This document shows, in pieces, positions 6,891 through 14,708 of a DNA stretch of 28,183 nt. The translations under genes and the position numbers were made by a program. How positions within the stretch are numbered: the first letter of the stretch is position 1; the number at the start of each line of letters is the position of its first letter. This DNA is from CAYRLZ01 sp964425275. GTDB lineage: Bacteria > Hydrothermota > Tepidihabitantia > Tepidihabitantales > JBDRVQ01. Under the pieces are notes generated by a model. That model was given only the letters and a program-made list of their open reading frames with translations. It was not told the DNA's origin and searched no databases. Location of the stretch: NCBI GenBank assembly GCA_964425275.1, contig CAYRLZ010000065.1, forward strand, positions 1 through 28,183. The letters run 5' to 3'.

Positions 6891-8975
6891 ATGCCGGGGA
6901 TTAAGGTTCGGGACGCGGCCAAAAAACTTGCCCTCTCCTGTAAAACCCTTCTCGTGATTATGAAAGAGATGGGACTTGCGGAACGGAGCTATAGTTCCTA
7001 TCTCTCTTTTGAGGAGTATCGCTCAATTAAAGAGAAACTTAAAGAAGAAAAGGAGCGATTTAAAAAAGACCTTTTATTTAAAGGTGAGAAGAAACCCTCG
7101 GCAATTAAACCGGTGAAAAAGGAGTTTGATTCAACTATCGTAAAAGAAAGGGTAAGAAAAACCTTAACCGCCTTGGAAAGAAAAGAAATCGTCCACCACA
7201 AAAGAAAAGTGAAAAGGGAAGAGCCAGATTCAAAGAAGGAGATTATTAAGATCACTCCTTATATGACGGTTGCCGAACTTGCCCATGCCTTTGGCCGGCT
7301 CCCTTCCGAGTTAATTAAGAAGTGCTTAGAAATGGGGGTAATCACAACGATAAATCAAAGGTTAGATTTAGAAACTGAGATCTTACTTGCCGATGCCTTT
7401 GGGTGTGAGGTCGAGGTTGAAGAGATTGATTTTGGTTTTACGGAGGCGAAGGGGGAAAAGAAGCCGCGACCACCGGTGGTTGTAGTAATTGGTCATGTTG
7501 ACCATGGCAAAACTACGCTCTTGGACTATATCCGAAAGACAAAGGTAGCTGAGAAAGAGGCTGGTCGAATCACTCAACAGGTTGGTGCCTATGTCGTTAA
7601 TTTTAAGGAGGGCAAGATAACCTTTCTTGATACCCCGGGACACGAGGCCTTCACGGCGATGCGGGCACGCGGGGTCCAACTCACCGATATCGCTGTTTTG
7701 GTTGTTGCCGCTGATGAAGGAGTAATGCCTCAAACCGAAGAGGCAATTAATCACGCCCGTGCCGCCTCCTGCCCAATTATCGTCTGTATCACCAAAATTG
7801 ACAAACCAGGAGCCAACCCCGCCTGGGTGAAGGCCCAATTAGCCGAGAAGGGTGTCCGGGTAGAAGGATATGGGGGTGATGTGATTTGCGTTGAGACCTC
7901 GGCTTATACCGGGGAAGGGATTGATAACCTTTTATATGCCATTCATTTGGTAACAGAAGGGATAGAGCCGAAGGCGGTCTATGATACCGAGGCCCGAGGG
8001 GTAATAATTGATTCTCACATGGAAAAAGGGAGGGGCTGGGTGGCAACCGTTCTTGTGCAGGAAGGAACTTTAAGAAAAGGCGATATATTTGTCTGTGGTG
8101 AACTCTATGGTCGGGTGAGAGATATTCTGTCCGATAATTTTGAAAGGCTACCTTCGGCCACTCCGGGGATACCGGTTCAGATATTGGGGTTTTCCGGTCA
8201 ACCGGAAGCCGGTGAGAGATTTATTGTTGTCCCGGACGAATGGCAGGCAAAAGAGATTGCCTCAAAGAAGGCAATGGCAAAAAGAGACCGTCTCCTCCAT
8301 TTCCAGAAGCGATTAACTCTGGAATCACTCCAGGAGAAGATTAAAAGTGGTGAGACAAAGGAACTCTGTCTAATCTTAAAAGGGAACGCCTCAGGTCCGG
8401 TTGAGGCATTAAAAAGCGCCTTAGAAGGACTGTCCTTGAAGGATGTGCGGATTAAGATTATCCATTCCGGTGTCGGTCAGATAACTAAATCCGATGTCCT
8501 TTTGGCTGAGGCCTCAGGTGGTATTATCATTGGCTATAATACCGAACCTTTAAGTGAGGCCAGGGATTATGCCGAAAGCCACGGGGTTGAAATCAGGTGC
8601 TATAAGGTTATTTATTCGGCGATTGATGATATCCGAGCCGCGATGCTTGGGCTTTTAGAACCGGTTTTGAAAGAATCACTGGTTGGTAAGGTTCGGATAA
8701 AAAAGGTTTTCCGGATCCCCAGGCTCGGTATTGTCTTGGGTGGGATGGTTGAAGAGGGGAAGATTGTTAAGGGGGCAATCGGCCGGGTCTTCCGCGCTGG
8801 GAAGGAGATTTTTAAGGGCGAGATATCTTCCTTGAAACGATTTAAGGATGATGTGAGTGTTGTGGAGGCGGGTTATGAGTGTGGTATTGGGATTCCTAAT
8901 ATTGAAGACTGTGCCCCAGACGATATCTTAGAAGTTTATGTCCAGGAAGAGGTAAAAAGGGAAGATGCCCTTTAA
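6891..8975 (+). CDS. infB: Translation initiation factor IF-2
   Basis: This 694-residue GTPase brings initiator tRNA to the 30S subunit. An IF2_N-like segment covers about 1-50. A basic charged linker follows, then a second IF2_N domain at about 121-178 (MTVAELAHAFGRLPSELIKK). The GTPase domain has G1 GHVDHGKT at 201-208 and G3 DTPGHEAF from D247. G4 reads TKID at 301-304 where the family nearly always has NKID, and G5 is SAYTGEG. Domains II to IV follow, with the conserved VxSxVGxIxxSD-like block seen here as IHSGVGQITKSDV. The N-terminal region is short compared with E. coli IF-2. No clear Shine-Dalgarno sequence precedes the ATG. Confidence 0.96.
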   Translation: MPGIKVRDAAKKLALSCKTLLVIMKEMGLAERSYSSYLSFEEYRSIKEKLKEEKERFKKDLLFKGEKKPSAIKPVKKEFDSTIVKERVRKTLTALERKEIVHHKRKVKREEPDSKKEIIKITPYMTVAELAHAFGRLPSELIKKCLEMGVITTINQRLDLETEILLADAFGCEVEVEEIDFGFTEAKGEKKPRPPVVVVIGHVDHGKTTLLDYIRKTKVAEKEAGRITQQVGAYVVNFKEGKITFLDTPGHEAFTAMRARGVQLTDIAVLVVAADEGVMPQTEEAINHARAASCPIIVCITKIDKPGANPAWVKAQLAEKGVRVEGYGGDVICVETSAYTGEGIDNLLYAIHLVTEGIEPKAVYDTEARGVIIDSHMEKGRGWVATVLVQEGTLRKGDIFVCGELYGRVRDILSDNFERLPSATPGIPVQILGFSGQPEAGERFIVVPDEWQAKEIASKKAMAKRDRLLHFQKRLTLESLQEKIKSGETKELCLILKGNASGPVEALKSALEGLSLKDVRIKIIHSGVGQITKSDVLLAEASGGIIIGYNTEPLSEARDYAESHGVEIRCYKVIYSAIDDIRAAMLGLLEPVLKESLVGKVRIKKVFRIPRLGIVLGGMVEEGKIVKGAIGRVFRAGKEIFKGEISSLKRFKDDVSVVEAGYECGIGIPNIEDCAPDDILEVYVQEEVKREDAL

Positions 8976-9023
8976 GTTTTCTGGCAAGTTAATTGGTCAT
9001 TAAATTTTTTCTTTTGGCAAGGA

Positions 9024-9323
9024 ATGGTTGTTGGCATCCTCTTAGTTGATTGCCTCCTCGGTAAGGGACGGAGTTTAAAGGAAAAACGGCGGTATTTTCT
9101 AAGCCTCTCCCAACGACTTCATAATAATTTCAATTGCGCACTCGCGGAAATAGAGGGTCAGAACCTCTGGCAACGGTCGCGCCTCATTCTTCTTACCGCC
9201 AATAGCCAATCGACTATGTTAAAGAGAACCTTTGACCGAATTCTGAAATTTATGGAGAAGGAGCCTTATTTTCAGCTCCTCTCCTATGAGATGAAAGAGA
9301 TTGGTCTGAATCATTTTATCTGA
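9024..9323 (+). CDS. ylxP: YlxP-like DUF503 family protein
   Basis: This 99-residue protein fits the DUF503/YlxP family, which is commonly found just downstream of infB and before rbfA. Typical features are an opening VGILxVDxLLxxxRSLKEKR motif (residues 2-22), the NxxxALAEIEGQNLWQRSRL centre and a C-terminal FDRILKFMEK helix. The function is unsettled; a link with ribosome biogenesis is suggested by its genomic neighbours. AAGGA lies just before the ATG. In this window rbfA and truB do not follow; yjbQ does. Confidence 0.85.
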   Translation: MVVGILLVDCLLGKGRSLKEKRRYFLSLSQRLHNNFNCALAEIEGQNLWQRSRLILLTANSQSTMLKRTFDRILKFMEKEPYFQLLSYEMKEIGLNHFI

Positions 9324-9333
9324 GAGAGGAAGC

Positions 9334-9732
9334 ATGCAGTTTAGAATAGAAATCCACACCCATCATCGGTGTGAACTCTTAGATATTACCGATAAGATAG
9401 AAGAGGTTATCAAAAAGAGTGGGATAAAACAAGGGATAGCGATAATCTTTATCCCGCATACGACGGCGGCGATAACAATAAATGAGAATTATGACCCGAC
9501 TGTTGCTCGGGACATAACTGATACTTTATCAAAACTCATTCCCAAGAGTGCTACTTATTCTCATACCGAGGGCAATGCGGATGCCCATATCAAAGCGGCA
9601 ATAATTGGCTCTTCCCGCACGGTCTTTTTTGAAAATGGTAAGATAATATTTGGTACCTGGCAGGGGATTTTCTTCTGTGAGTTTGATGGCCCCCGCCGCC
9701 GCGAGGTCATTGTCAAGATAATCTCAGATTAA
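9334..9732 (+). CDS. YjbQ-family protein (UPF0047, secondary thiamine-phosphate synthase type)
   Basis: This 132-residue protein has the full UPF0047/YjbQ pattern: GIAIIFIPHTTAAITINEN (PHTT block), the DPTVARDI segment, the YSHTEGNADAHIKAA segment with metal-site histidines, and GTWQGIFFCEFDGPR near the end. Family members form compact trimers. The E. coli protein shows weak thiamine-phosphate synthase activity, but the physiological role is uncertain. A GAGAGGAAG ribosome-binding site lies in the 10-bp gap after ylxP, so it is the last gene of the rimP operon. Confidence 0.9.
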   Translation: MQFRIEIHTHHRCELLDITDKIEEVIKKSGIKQGIAIIFIPHTTAAITINENYDPTVARDITDTLSKLIPKSATYSHTEGNADAHIKAAIIGSSRTVFFENGKIIFGTWQGIFFCEFDGPRRREVIVKIISD

Positions 9733-9903
9733 TTTACCGACTAAAATTCCTGTCGCACTAAATTTGACCAGTTGTCGCAAGTTTAATCACTACCAGAAAC
9801 CCCTTCCGATTTTATAACCCATTGATTTTTCAATACTTATAAACAGGTTCGTTAACTTTTATCTTGGCATAATATTTGTAATATAGAAAGGTGTTAGATA
9901 AGA
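9733..9903. other. Intergenic stretch with small repeats and an imperfect palindrome
   Basis: No gene is visible. TGTCGCA occurs twice in direct orientation at 9751-9757 and 9773-9779, 22 bp apart (about two helical turns). An imperfect palindrome TTATAA...ATTGA-TTTT-TCAAT...TTATAA spans 9812-9842. It could mark the end of the yjbQ transcript or be a protein site; neither can be decided from sequence. Confidence 0.4.
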
Positions 9904-9932
9904 TTGACTGCTCTTTGAAAAATTGGTTTAAT
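9904..9932 (+). promoter_or_regulatory. Candidate promoter with overlapping boxA-like sequence
   Basis: TTGACT (9904-9909), a 17-bp spacer and TTTAAT (9927-9932) form a plausible sigma-70-type promoter with start near 9939. The spacer contains TGCTCTTTGAAAA (9909-9921), which resembles the boxA antitermination element of rRNA leaders. A boxA must be transcribed to act, so both readings cannot hold for the same transcript. Confidence 0.4.
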
Positions 9933-9938
9933 GGTGGT

Positions 9939-10310
9939 TAAGATTGGGCATCTTTACCTCCTTACCTTATCTTTGAGAGGGGACGGGTTGAAGTATCAAA
10001 ATCCCTTTTCAGGGGTCTCTCCACCATCTCGGTCTCAGTCTCAGTCCTTCAATCCCTTTTGCTTCTTCCCGTCCTTTCTCTTTAAGATTTTTAGCAACGG
10101 GGGCTTTTATCTCCTTTCGGGCAGTAGCCCTGCCCCCAGAAAAAGGAGGGAAGGAAGGGGGCTCTGGTAATCCTGATTAGTTCGTCGGGAACTTAGAGGA
10201 TGCCACCTCTTAAAATTAATCGGAATTAACCGGAGCGGCGAATAACAGGTTACCAGGTGCCCTTTAAGTGTGATGTGAGGATAAGATAACCTCACTTTAT
10301 CTTTTAATTG
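9939..10310 (+). ncRNA. Candidate structured RNA or long structured 5' leader
   Basis: The region contains three clear helices. First, GGACGGG-UU-GAAG (9981-9993) pairs with CUUC-UU-CCCGUCC (10062-10074) around a symmetric 2x2 U loop. Second, CTCCTTT (10111-10117) pairs with AAAGGAG (10142-10148) around an inner GGGCAG/CTGCCC stem (10119-10124 with 10130-10135). Third, AGAGG (10195-10199) pairs with CCTCT (10206-10210). It is preceded by a promoter candidate and ends with a hairpin followed by a T-rich run. I could not match it to RNase P, tmRNA, SRP RNA, 6S or a known riboswitch. It could equally be a leader of the following lipoprotein gene. Confidence 0.35.
10275..10310 (+). terminator. 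Terminator-like or attenuator hairpin before the lipoprotein gene
   Basis: GTGAGG (10275-10280) pairs with CCTCAC (10290-10295) across a 9-nt loop and is followed by TTTATCTTTTAATTGTTTT. It lies just upstream of the AGGAGG site at 10315-10320, so it could end an upstream RNA or attenuate the downstream gene. Confidence 0.45.
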
Positions 10311-10325
10311 TTTTAGGAGGTGTGT

Positions 10326-12251
10326 GTGAAAATTAAAAATCAAATAAACCTTTTCCCCTACTCGTTATTTTTCTGCCTTATCTTATTTTTAACCTGTTTC
10401 AAACCGCCGCAATTACCGGAGTGGGATACCGAGGTAAACATCCCTCTGGTCACCCGTAGGTTTTTGGTTAAAGACTTTATTGACCAAAAAAGATTCCGAA
10501 TAAACTCTGATTCCTCAATTGAATATTTTCGGGTTTTTAAGATGGAGACCACCTTAGTCTATAATAAGTTAAATTTTTCTACGGTTCCGCAGACAGAAAC
10601 CTTAAAACTCTCTCAATTTTCTTTTGGTAATTTCTCCGGAAAGATTACCATCCCTCTCTCGGCAATTTTAGGCATTTCTTTACCAGAAGACCCGACACCT
10701 TTGCCGGTGCCACCCCTGCAAAAAACCCTTTGGCTAAATCTACTCTTACCGGATATCCAGGAACTAGCGGTTCAAAAAGGGGAGTTATCCTTGGCAGTGA
10801 TAAATTCCACGCCAATCACTTTTGACCGTATTAGAATCAGTGGTGGGTTCTTTTCCGATTTTATCCTGACCGAACTCATCGGTGGTGGGAGGGTAGAAGC
10901 ACAAAAGGAATTGGCCGAAGGAAATATTGAGAGCCCTTCACCGCTAACGCTCAATATCTTCAAAGAAGAAGGAGAAACCCTTCTCCTATCGGTTAGGGAT
11001 TCTCTATTCTTGAACTTTCGGATTAAGAAGGTAAAAATTACCAGCGGGATTTTACAACCCAATAAAGACCACAATATTACCTGTGAGGACTCCCTATTTT
11101 TTACCCTGGAAGAAGACTTACATTGCGAATGGATGAAGATAAACTCGGCGAAGATTTATCTCTCTATCTTCTCTCACTTTCCGTTTCCTTTAAATGCTTC
11201 TCTTTCCTTACCCGAAATCGGGAAAGAGATGGAAATTACCCTCCCACCATCTTCTCCAATATCAGAAGAGATTGAATTGGGTAGCGTTGAACTGACCAAT
11301 CGGTCAAACCAAGGATTTCTTATAAGAACGGTCTGGCGAATGCGGGCGGACGAAGCACAATTCTTTCTCCTCAACGCCACTACTTATCTTTCTCTATTTT
11401 TTTATCTTGATAATCTAAGACCAACCAGTTTTGCTGGGGAGTTCCGAAGACCTCGTTATCTCAATTCGGCGGCGGAGAGTATCCTCTCCTTTTTACCTGG
11501 GGATCCGACCGGTATAAAGGTAAAATCAGCATCCCTCAACTTTCATATTGTAAATCGCACGGGCTTTTCCGGCGTCGTTAATTTAACTATTTGGGCAAGA
11601 AATCGCCACGGTCATTGCGAATCTTTGAGCACGGAGATTCCCCTCAATCAAAACCGAGAGGTGAACTCAGCGGTAAGGATTGAGCAGTTACTAAATATCG
11701 GACCAAAGGTCGTGAAGTTTTTCTGGGGTTTAAGGATTTTCGGTCCAGGGGTGTTTTCCCAAGAGGACTTCGTCTGCGGTGATATCTTATTTAGCCTCCC
11801 ACTCCAGATAGCATTCTCCCCAGATACCATCTATGCCTATTCCTTTCCGGTGAAATTGGCGGAAGAGACAAGGGAGAAAATAAAAAGAGGGATTGTGGAA
11901 GGTGGGGTTACGATTTTATTAAACAATCATCTCCCCTTAGGGATTGGGGCTTCCCTAATTTTAATGGGAGACCCCTCCCCTTACCCGGAGGGAAGAGGAA
12001 AGGATTCCTTAGCCTTTCCGATTTTTATCCCTCCGGGTAAAAGGGGAATTGATGGCTTCTGCGAAAGAGAAAGTGATACAACCCTTACCCTGGCTGTCTC
12101 AGAAGAAAACACCCCTCTCTTTCTTGCACCGGAGATTACCTGTTGTCTCCGCTTGGAATTTCCGGCATCGGAGACAGTGACGGTTAAAACCACCGATTAC
12201 CTCCAATTTAAGAGTTATGCCACTTTACGGATTCGGGCAAAATTTAATTAA
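10326..12251 (+). CDS. Putative lipoprotein of unknown function
   Basis: I do not recognise a characterised family. The protein is 641 residues from GTG 10326, which sits five bases after AGGAGG; a GTG at 10320 overlaps that site and is less likely. Residues about 1-24 form a signal sequence ending LFLTC-FKPP, a relaxed lipobox with cysteine as the probable lipidated residue. The mature start (PPQLPEWDTEVNIPLVTRRF) resembles the PxWDxxxxIPL opening of large predicted lipoproteins in uncultured diderm phyla. The rest is rich in beta-strand-like stretches, with no catalytic motif. It is followed 30 bp later by a predicted barrel protein, so the two may work together in the outer membrane. The function is unknown. 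Confidence 0.8.
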   Translation: MKIKNQINLFPYSLFFCLILFLTCFKPPQLPEWDTEVNIPLVTRRFLVKDFIDQKRFRINSDSSIEYFRVFKMETTLVYNKLNFSTVPQTETLKLSQFSFGNFSGKITIPLSAILGISLPEDPTPLPVPPLQKTLWLNLLLPDIQELAVQKGELSLAVINSTPITFDRIRISGGFFSDFILTELIGGGRVEAQKELAEGNIESPSPLTLNIFKEEGETLLLSVRDSLFLNFRIKKVKITSGILQPNKDHNITCEDSLFFTLEEDLHCEWMKINSAKIYLSIFSHFPFPLNASLSLPEIGKEMEITLPPSSPISEEIELGSVELTNRSNQGFLIRTVWRMRADEAQFFLLNATTYLSLFFYLDNLRPTSFAGEFRRPRYLNSAAESILSFLPGDPTGIKVKSASLNFHIVNRTGFSGVVNLTIWARNRHGHCESLSTEIPLNQNREVNSAVRIEQLLNIGPKVVKFFWGLRIFGPGVFSQEDFVCGDILFSLPLQIAFSPDTIYAYSFPVKLAEETREKIKRGIVEGGVTILLNNHLPLGIGASLILMGDPSPYPEGRGKDSLAFPIFIPPGKRGIDGFCERESDTTLTLAVSEENTPLFLAPEITCCLRLEFPASETVTVKTTDYLQFKSYATLRIRAKFN

Positions 12252-12281
12252 CTGCGGCCAATGTTTTTCTTTCGTGATAAG

Positions 12282-13493
12282 ATGAAAGTTCTTTCTCGGC
12301 TTTGTCTCTTTTTTTTATTCTTTTTGGTTCAAAATCCGGCTAAGGCCTCGGCTGGGGAGCCGGATTTGCTGGGCAGGAGATTTCTCTTCACCCGGGAAGG
12401 TTCTCCGCCATTTTCTTTTGTCTTCTTCTCAATAAGCCTCTCCCTTGCCAATAATTGTTTCACCATCTCCCAATATAACCGGTTCAATGGTTCTTATTTG
12501 ACGCCCAGCGATAAGGAGGCGATTTTAAGAGCCGTGGACCGGGATTTCTATTTGACTGGTAAAGGTGAGGTTGGTCTTTTTAATCTCCGCCTCTTTTCTT
12601 CCTATCTCGCCTCCTCCTTAATCGGGCTGGCAGAAGGTGAGATTGACCGCGACTTTTTTCAAATCCTGCTTAAAGGGAATGAGATGAATCGGTCCTATGA
12701 GATAGAAAAAATCAAAGGGAAGGCCATCTTATATTCCGAGGTAAAATTCGGAACCGGTTTTAGACTAATTAAAAAAGATGCCTATCAGCTTAGTATTAGT
12801 ACCGGGATAAAGTATTTAAGAGGAATTTATCTATTCCAGAGTTTGCAGGGTAGGGGTTATTTAATCACCACCCCTGAGTATCTGAATTCCCGTTTTGAAA
12901 TTGAGGCGAAAGAGAGCCGGGGTGGCGCCGGCTTTGGACTTGATTGGATTCTTGCCTTCAATAAAGGGAAATTTACTTTTGAACTTTTTATGGATAACAT
13001 CAACTCAGGAATTTTATGGCAAAAACAATCCTTCCGAATTTGGGGGGTTTTTGGTTTCGAGTCGCTTAATTACGATAAGATAAAGGCGGGGAATTACTAT
13101 ATTAAAGAGGTTGAGAAGACACCGATACCTCCCTTCCGCTACTATCTGCCGATTACCTCCGGATTAATGGTAAACTATTCTCTCCGTCCGCGCACCCAAA
13201 TCATCATCCAAACAACCATAGAAGATTTGTTTCGCTTCCCTTCCCTCTCTTTTTATCTCTCGGATTGGTTAGGGAGATTTCCCATTGGCGCTGGGTTTAA
13301 GATTGGCGGAAGGGAGGTATCGGTCATTAAATTTGACTTATCTCTCATTTGGAAGAGTTTTTCTCTCACCTTCACTTCAAAATGGACAAGGGGTCTCTTC
13401 TTGCAAGCCAAGGGACAAGAGATTGGTATCGCCGGCGGTTTTAACCTCTATCCCCGGCCGGAGAGGGAGAACCGAAGGTTCTTACATCTTTAA
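12282..13493 (+). CDS. Putative outer-membrane beta-barrel protein (DUF5723-like)
   Basis: The 403-residue reading from ATG 12282 begins with a standard signal peptide (MKVLSRLCLFFLFFLV, cleavage likely after ASA). An in-frame ATG at 12261 would add seven residues (MFFFRDK) and neither start has a good ribosome-binding site. After residue 100 the sequence alternates aromatic and polar residues in short strands separated by glycine-rich turns, as in outer-membrane barrels (for example FGTGFRLIKKDAYQLSISTG). YLTPSDKEAIL near residue 75 recalls the helical insertion of DUF5723-type proteins; this is pattern memory only. It forms a two-gene unit with the preceding lipoprotein. Confidence 0.7.
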   Translation: MKVLSRLCLFFLFFLVQNPAKASAGEPDLLGRRFLFTREGSPPFSFVFFSISLSLANNCFTISQYNRFNGSYLTPSDKEAILRAVDRDFYLTGKGEVGLFNLRLFSSYLASSLIGLAEGEIDRDFFQILLKGNEMNRSYEIEKIKGKAILYSEVKFGTGFRLIKKDAYQLSISTGIKYLRGIYLFQSLQGRGYLITTPEYLNSRFEIEAKESRGGAGFGLDWILAFNKGKFTFELFMDNINSGILWQKQSFRIWGVFGFESLNYDKIKAGNYYIKEVEKTPIPPFRYYLPITSGLMVNYSLRPRTQIIIQTTIEDLFRFPSLSFYLSDWLGRFPIGAGFKIGGREVSVIKFDLSLIWKSFSLTFTSKWTRGLFLQAKGQEIGIAGGFNLYPRPERENRRFLHL

Positions 13494-13657
13494 TCCCATT
13501 ATTTTGCCCCTACCCGAACAAAACTTCTATAAATATAGTTCCCGAACAATAGTTATAGTTTCCGGAGTCGATTTTTAGTTCTAAGTCTTTGATTTAACAT
13601 AACTTATGGGATTTTTTAAGAAAGATGGGGGGTAGCCCTCTGGGTCGCCTCCTTAGT
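13494..13657. other. Intergenic stretch at convergent gene ends
   Basis: No gene is visible. The only structures are a direct repeat CCCGAACAA (near 13517 and 13541) with similar ATAGTT(C/T)CCG tails, and a G-rich then C-rich run (13627-13652). The 12-bp array follows immediately. Confidence 0.4.
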
Positions 13658-13849
13658 CTATTTTTTAACCTAATCCTTTACCTAATACAAGGTCTAATTA
13701 AAAGCCTAATTTTTGGTCTAATCCTCTAACTAATTCTCTTTCTAACCGAAGGGCTAATTCTCTGGCTAATTGTTAGCCTAATTCTCTAACTAATGGAGTT
13801 AGTAATTCTCTGCCTAATCCTCTGTCTAATTGAGCGCCTAACTCGCCTC
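13658..13849. repeat. 12-bp tandem array with CTAAT core
   Basis: CTAAT or a one-base variant begins at 13670, 13682, 13694, 13706, 13718, 13730, 13742 (CTAAC), 13754, 13766, 13778, 13790, 13802 (GTAAT), 13814, 13826 and 13838 (CTAAC). That is fifteen units in exact 12-bp phase, with a degenerate CTATT unit at 13658. The other seven bases vary, although TCTCTNN and CCTCTNN recur. Some neighbouring units form hairpins: GGCTAA/TTAGCC (13764-13778) and CTAACT/AGTTAG (13786-13802). It lies in the gap between the convergent barrel and PHP genes. Confidence 0.93.
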
Positions 13850-13880
13850 TTCTATCTCATAGATACTCAAAGTGGATTAT

Positions 13881-14708
13881 TTATTCTCTCTGGCGCCGCC
13901 AGAAGGATGTGAGTCTTATCCCTAAATCCTTAAGAATCTTTTCCCCCTCTTTTGAGAACTCGCCGAAATCAGAAACTCTATGGCAATCAGAACCTAAGAT
14001 AAAGACCTTCACGCCTAATCCCTGCGCCTTTCTTAGTAAATCGGGTGCGGGATAAATCTCTTTTAGTTCGTGACGTAAGCCGGAGAGGTTTATCTCAATC
14101 CCAATGTTTGTCTTACCGATTTCCGTTAAAAAGGCTGCCATATATCTTTGGCTGGCGGTTAATAGCCTCGGCCCATATACTTTTACTATGTATTTTTTAT
14201 AGGCATCAATATGGGCCAAGCAGTCAAAGAGTGAAGAGGCAACCGCCTTTCTTAATTCGGCAAAGTATTTATCAAGGAATTCTTCGGCGGTTCTTATTCT
14301 ATTTTTAATCAGATTAAATTCATTACGAGAGGTTAAAGCAATATGGTCAACACAATGCACCGCACCTAATAGATAATCAAAAGGATAGGCGGCGACAATC
14401 TCCTTGATTTCTTCCTTCACCTCTTCTTCATAACCCACTTCCAGCCCGGCCCTGATTTTTAGTTCCGGATAATCCCTTCTTGCCTTATCAATCTCTTCAA
14501 AATAATAGTCCAGCCAGTTAGAGCGCATACTGACAATCTGCCCGTTAAGGTTTATCTTGTCATCCAGTTCCTTTCTCTTTGGGTCAATCTCTAAGTGGGG
14601 TGTAAAACCAATCTCTTTATAACCCATCTCCTTTGCCAACTGGCAATAGTCGCGAATCTTACCTTCGGCATCTAATGAGTAATCCGGGTGGATATGATAG
14701 TCAATCAT
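13881..14708 (-). CDS. PHP-domain phosphoesterase, HisJ (histidinol-phosphatase)-like
   Basis: This 275-residue metallo-phosphoesterase of the PHP superfamily carries metal-binding motifs in order: H5-x-H7-P-D9 (DYHIHPDYSLD), TPHLE around H38, GLEVGYEEE near residue 100, GAVHCVDH near 117, LAHIDAYKK, and GSDCHR near the C-terminus. The layout matches HisJ-type histidinol-phosphate phosphatases, but no other histidine-biosynthesis gene is nearby, so the substrate is open. The start codon overlaps the stop of the preceding gene (ATGA). It is the last gene of the long minus-strand train. The 12-bp array lies directly downstream. Confidence 0.85.
   Translation of the reverse strand: MIDYHIHPDYSLDAEGKIRDYCQLAKEMGYKEIGFTPHLEIDPKRKELDDKINLNGQIVSMRSNWLDYYFEEIDKARRDYPELKIRAGLEVGYEEEVKEEIKEIVAAYPFDYLLGAVHCVDHIALTSRNEFNLIKNRIRTAEEFLDKYFAELRKAVASSLFDCLAHIDAYKKYIVKVYGPRLLTASQRYMAAFLTEIGKTNIGIEINLSGLRHELKEIYPAPDLLRKAQGLGVKVFILGSDCHRVSDFGEFSKEGEKILKDLGIRLTSFWRRQRE

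Noticed and set aside
9864..9881. Sigma-54-like TTGGCAT-N4-TTTGTA
   Set aside because: It matches the -24 half well but has GT instead of GC at -12, with no activator site or suitable gene downstream; probably chance in AT-rich DNA.
9931..10170. 79-codon plus-strand frame in the yjbQ-lipoprotein gap
   Set aside because: Its ATG overlaps the predicted -10 box, it has no ribosome-binding site, its composition is unlike the neighbours and it runs through strong RNA hairpins.
9939..10310. RNase P RNA, tmRNA, SRP RNA or a known riboswitch
   Set aside because: The conserved cores (for example GAGGAAAGTCC, GGTTCGACG-type tmRNA ends, GGAAGGAAGCAGC, TPP or cobalamin boxes) are absent.
13658..13849. 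12-bp array as a CRISPR
   Set aside because: The period is only 12 bp, there is no 24-40 bp repeat or true spacer, and no cas genes are present.
13658..13849. 12-bp array as an active minus-strand gene
   Set aside because: The frame with leucine every four codons has three internal TAA stops and no start codon, so it is not presently coding as one protein.
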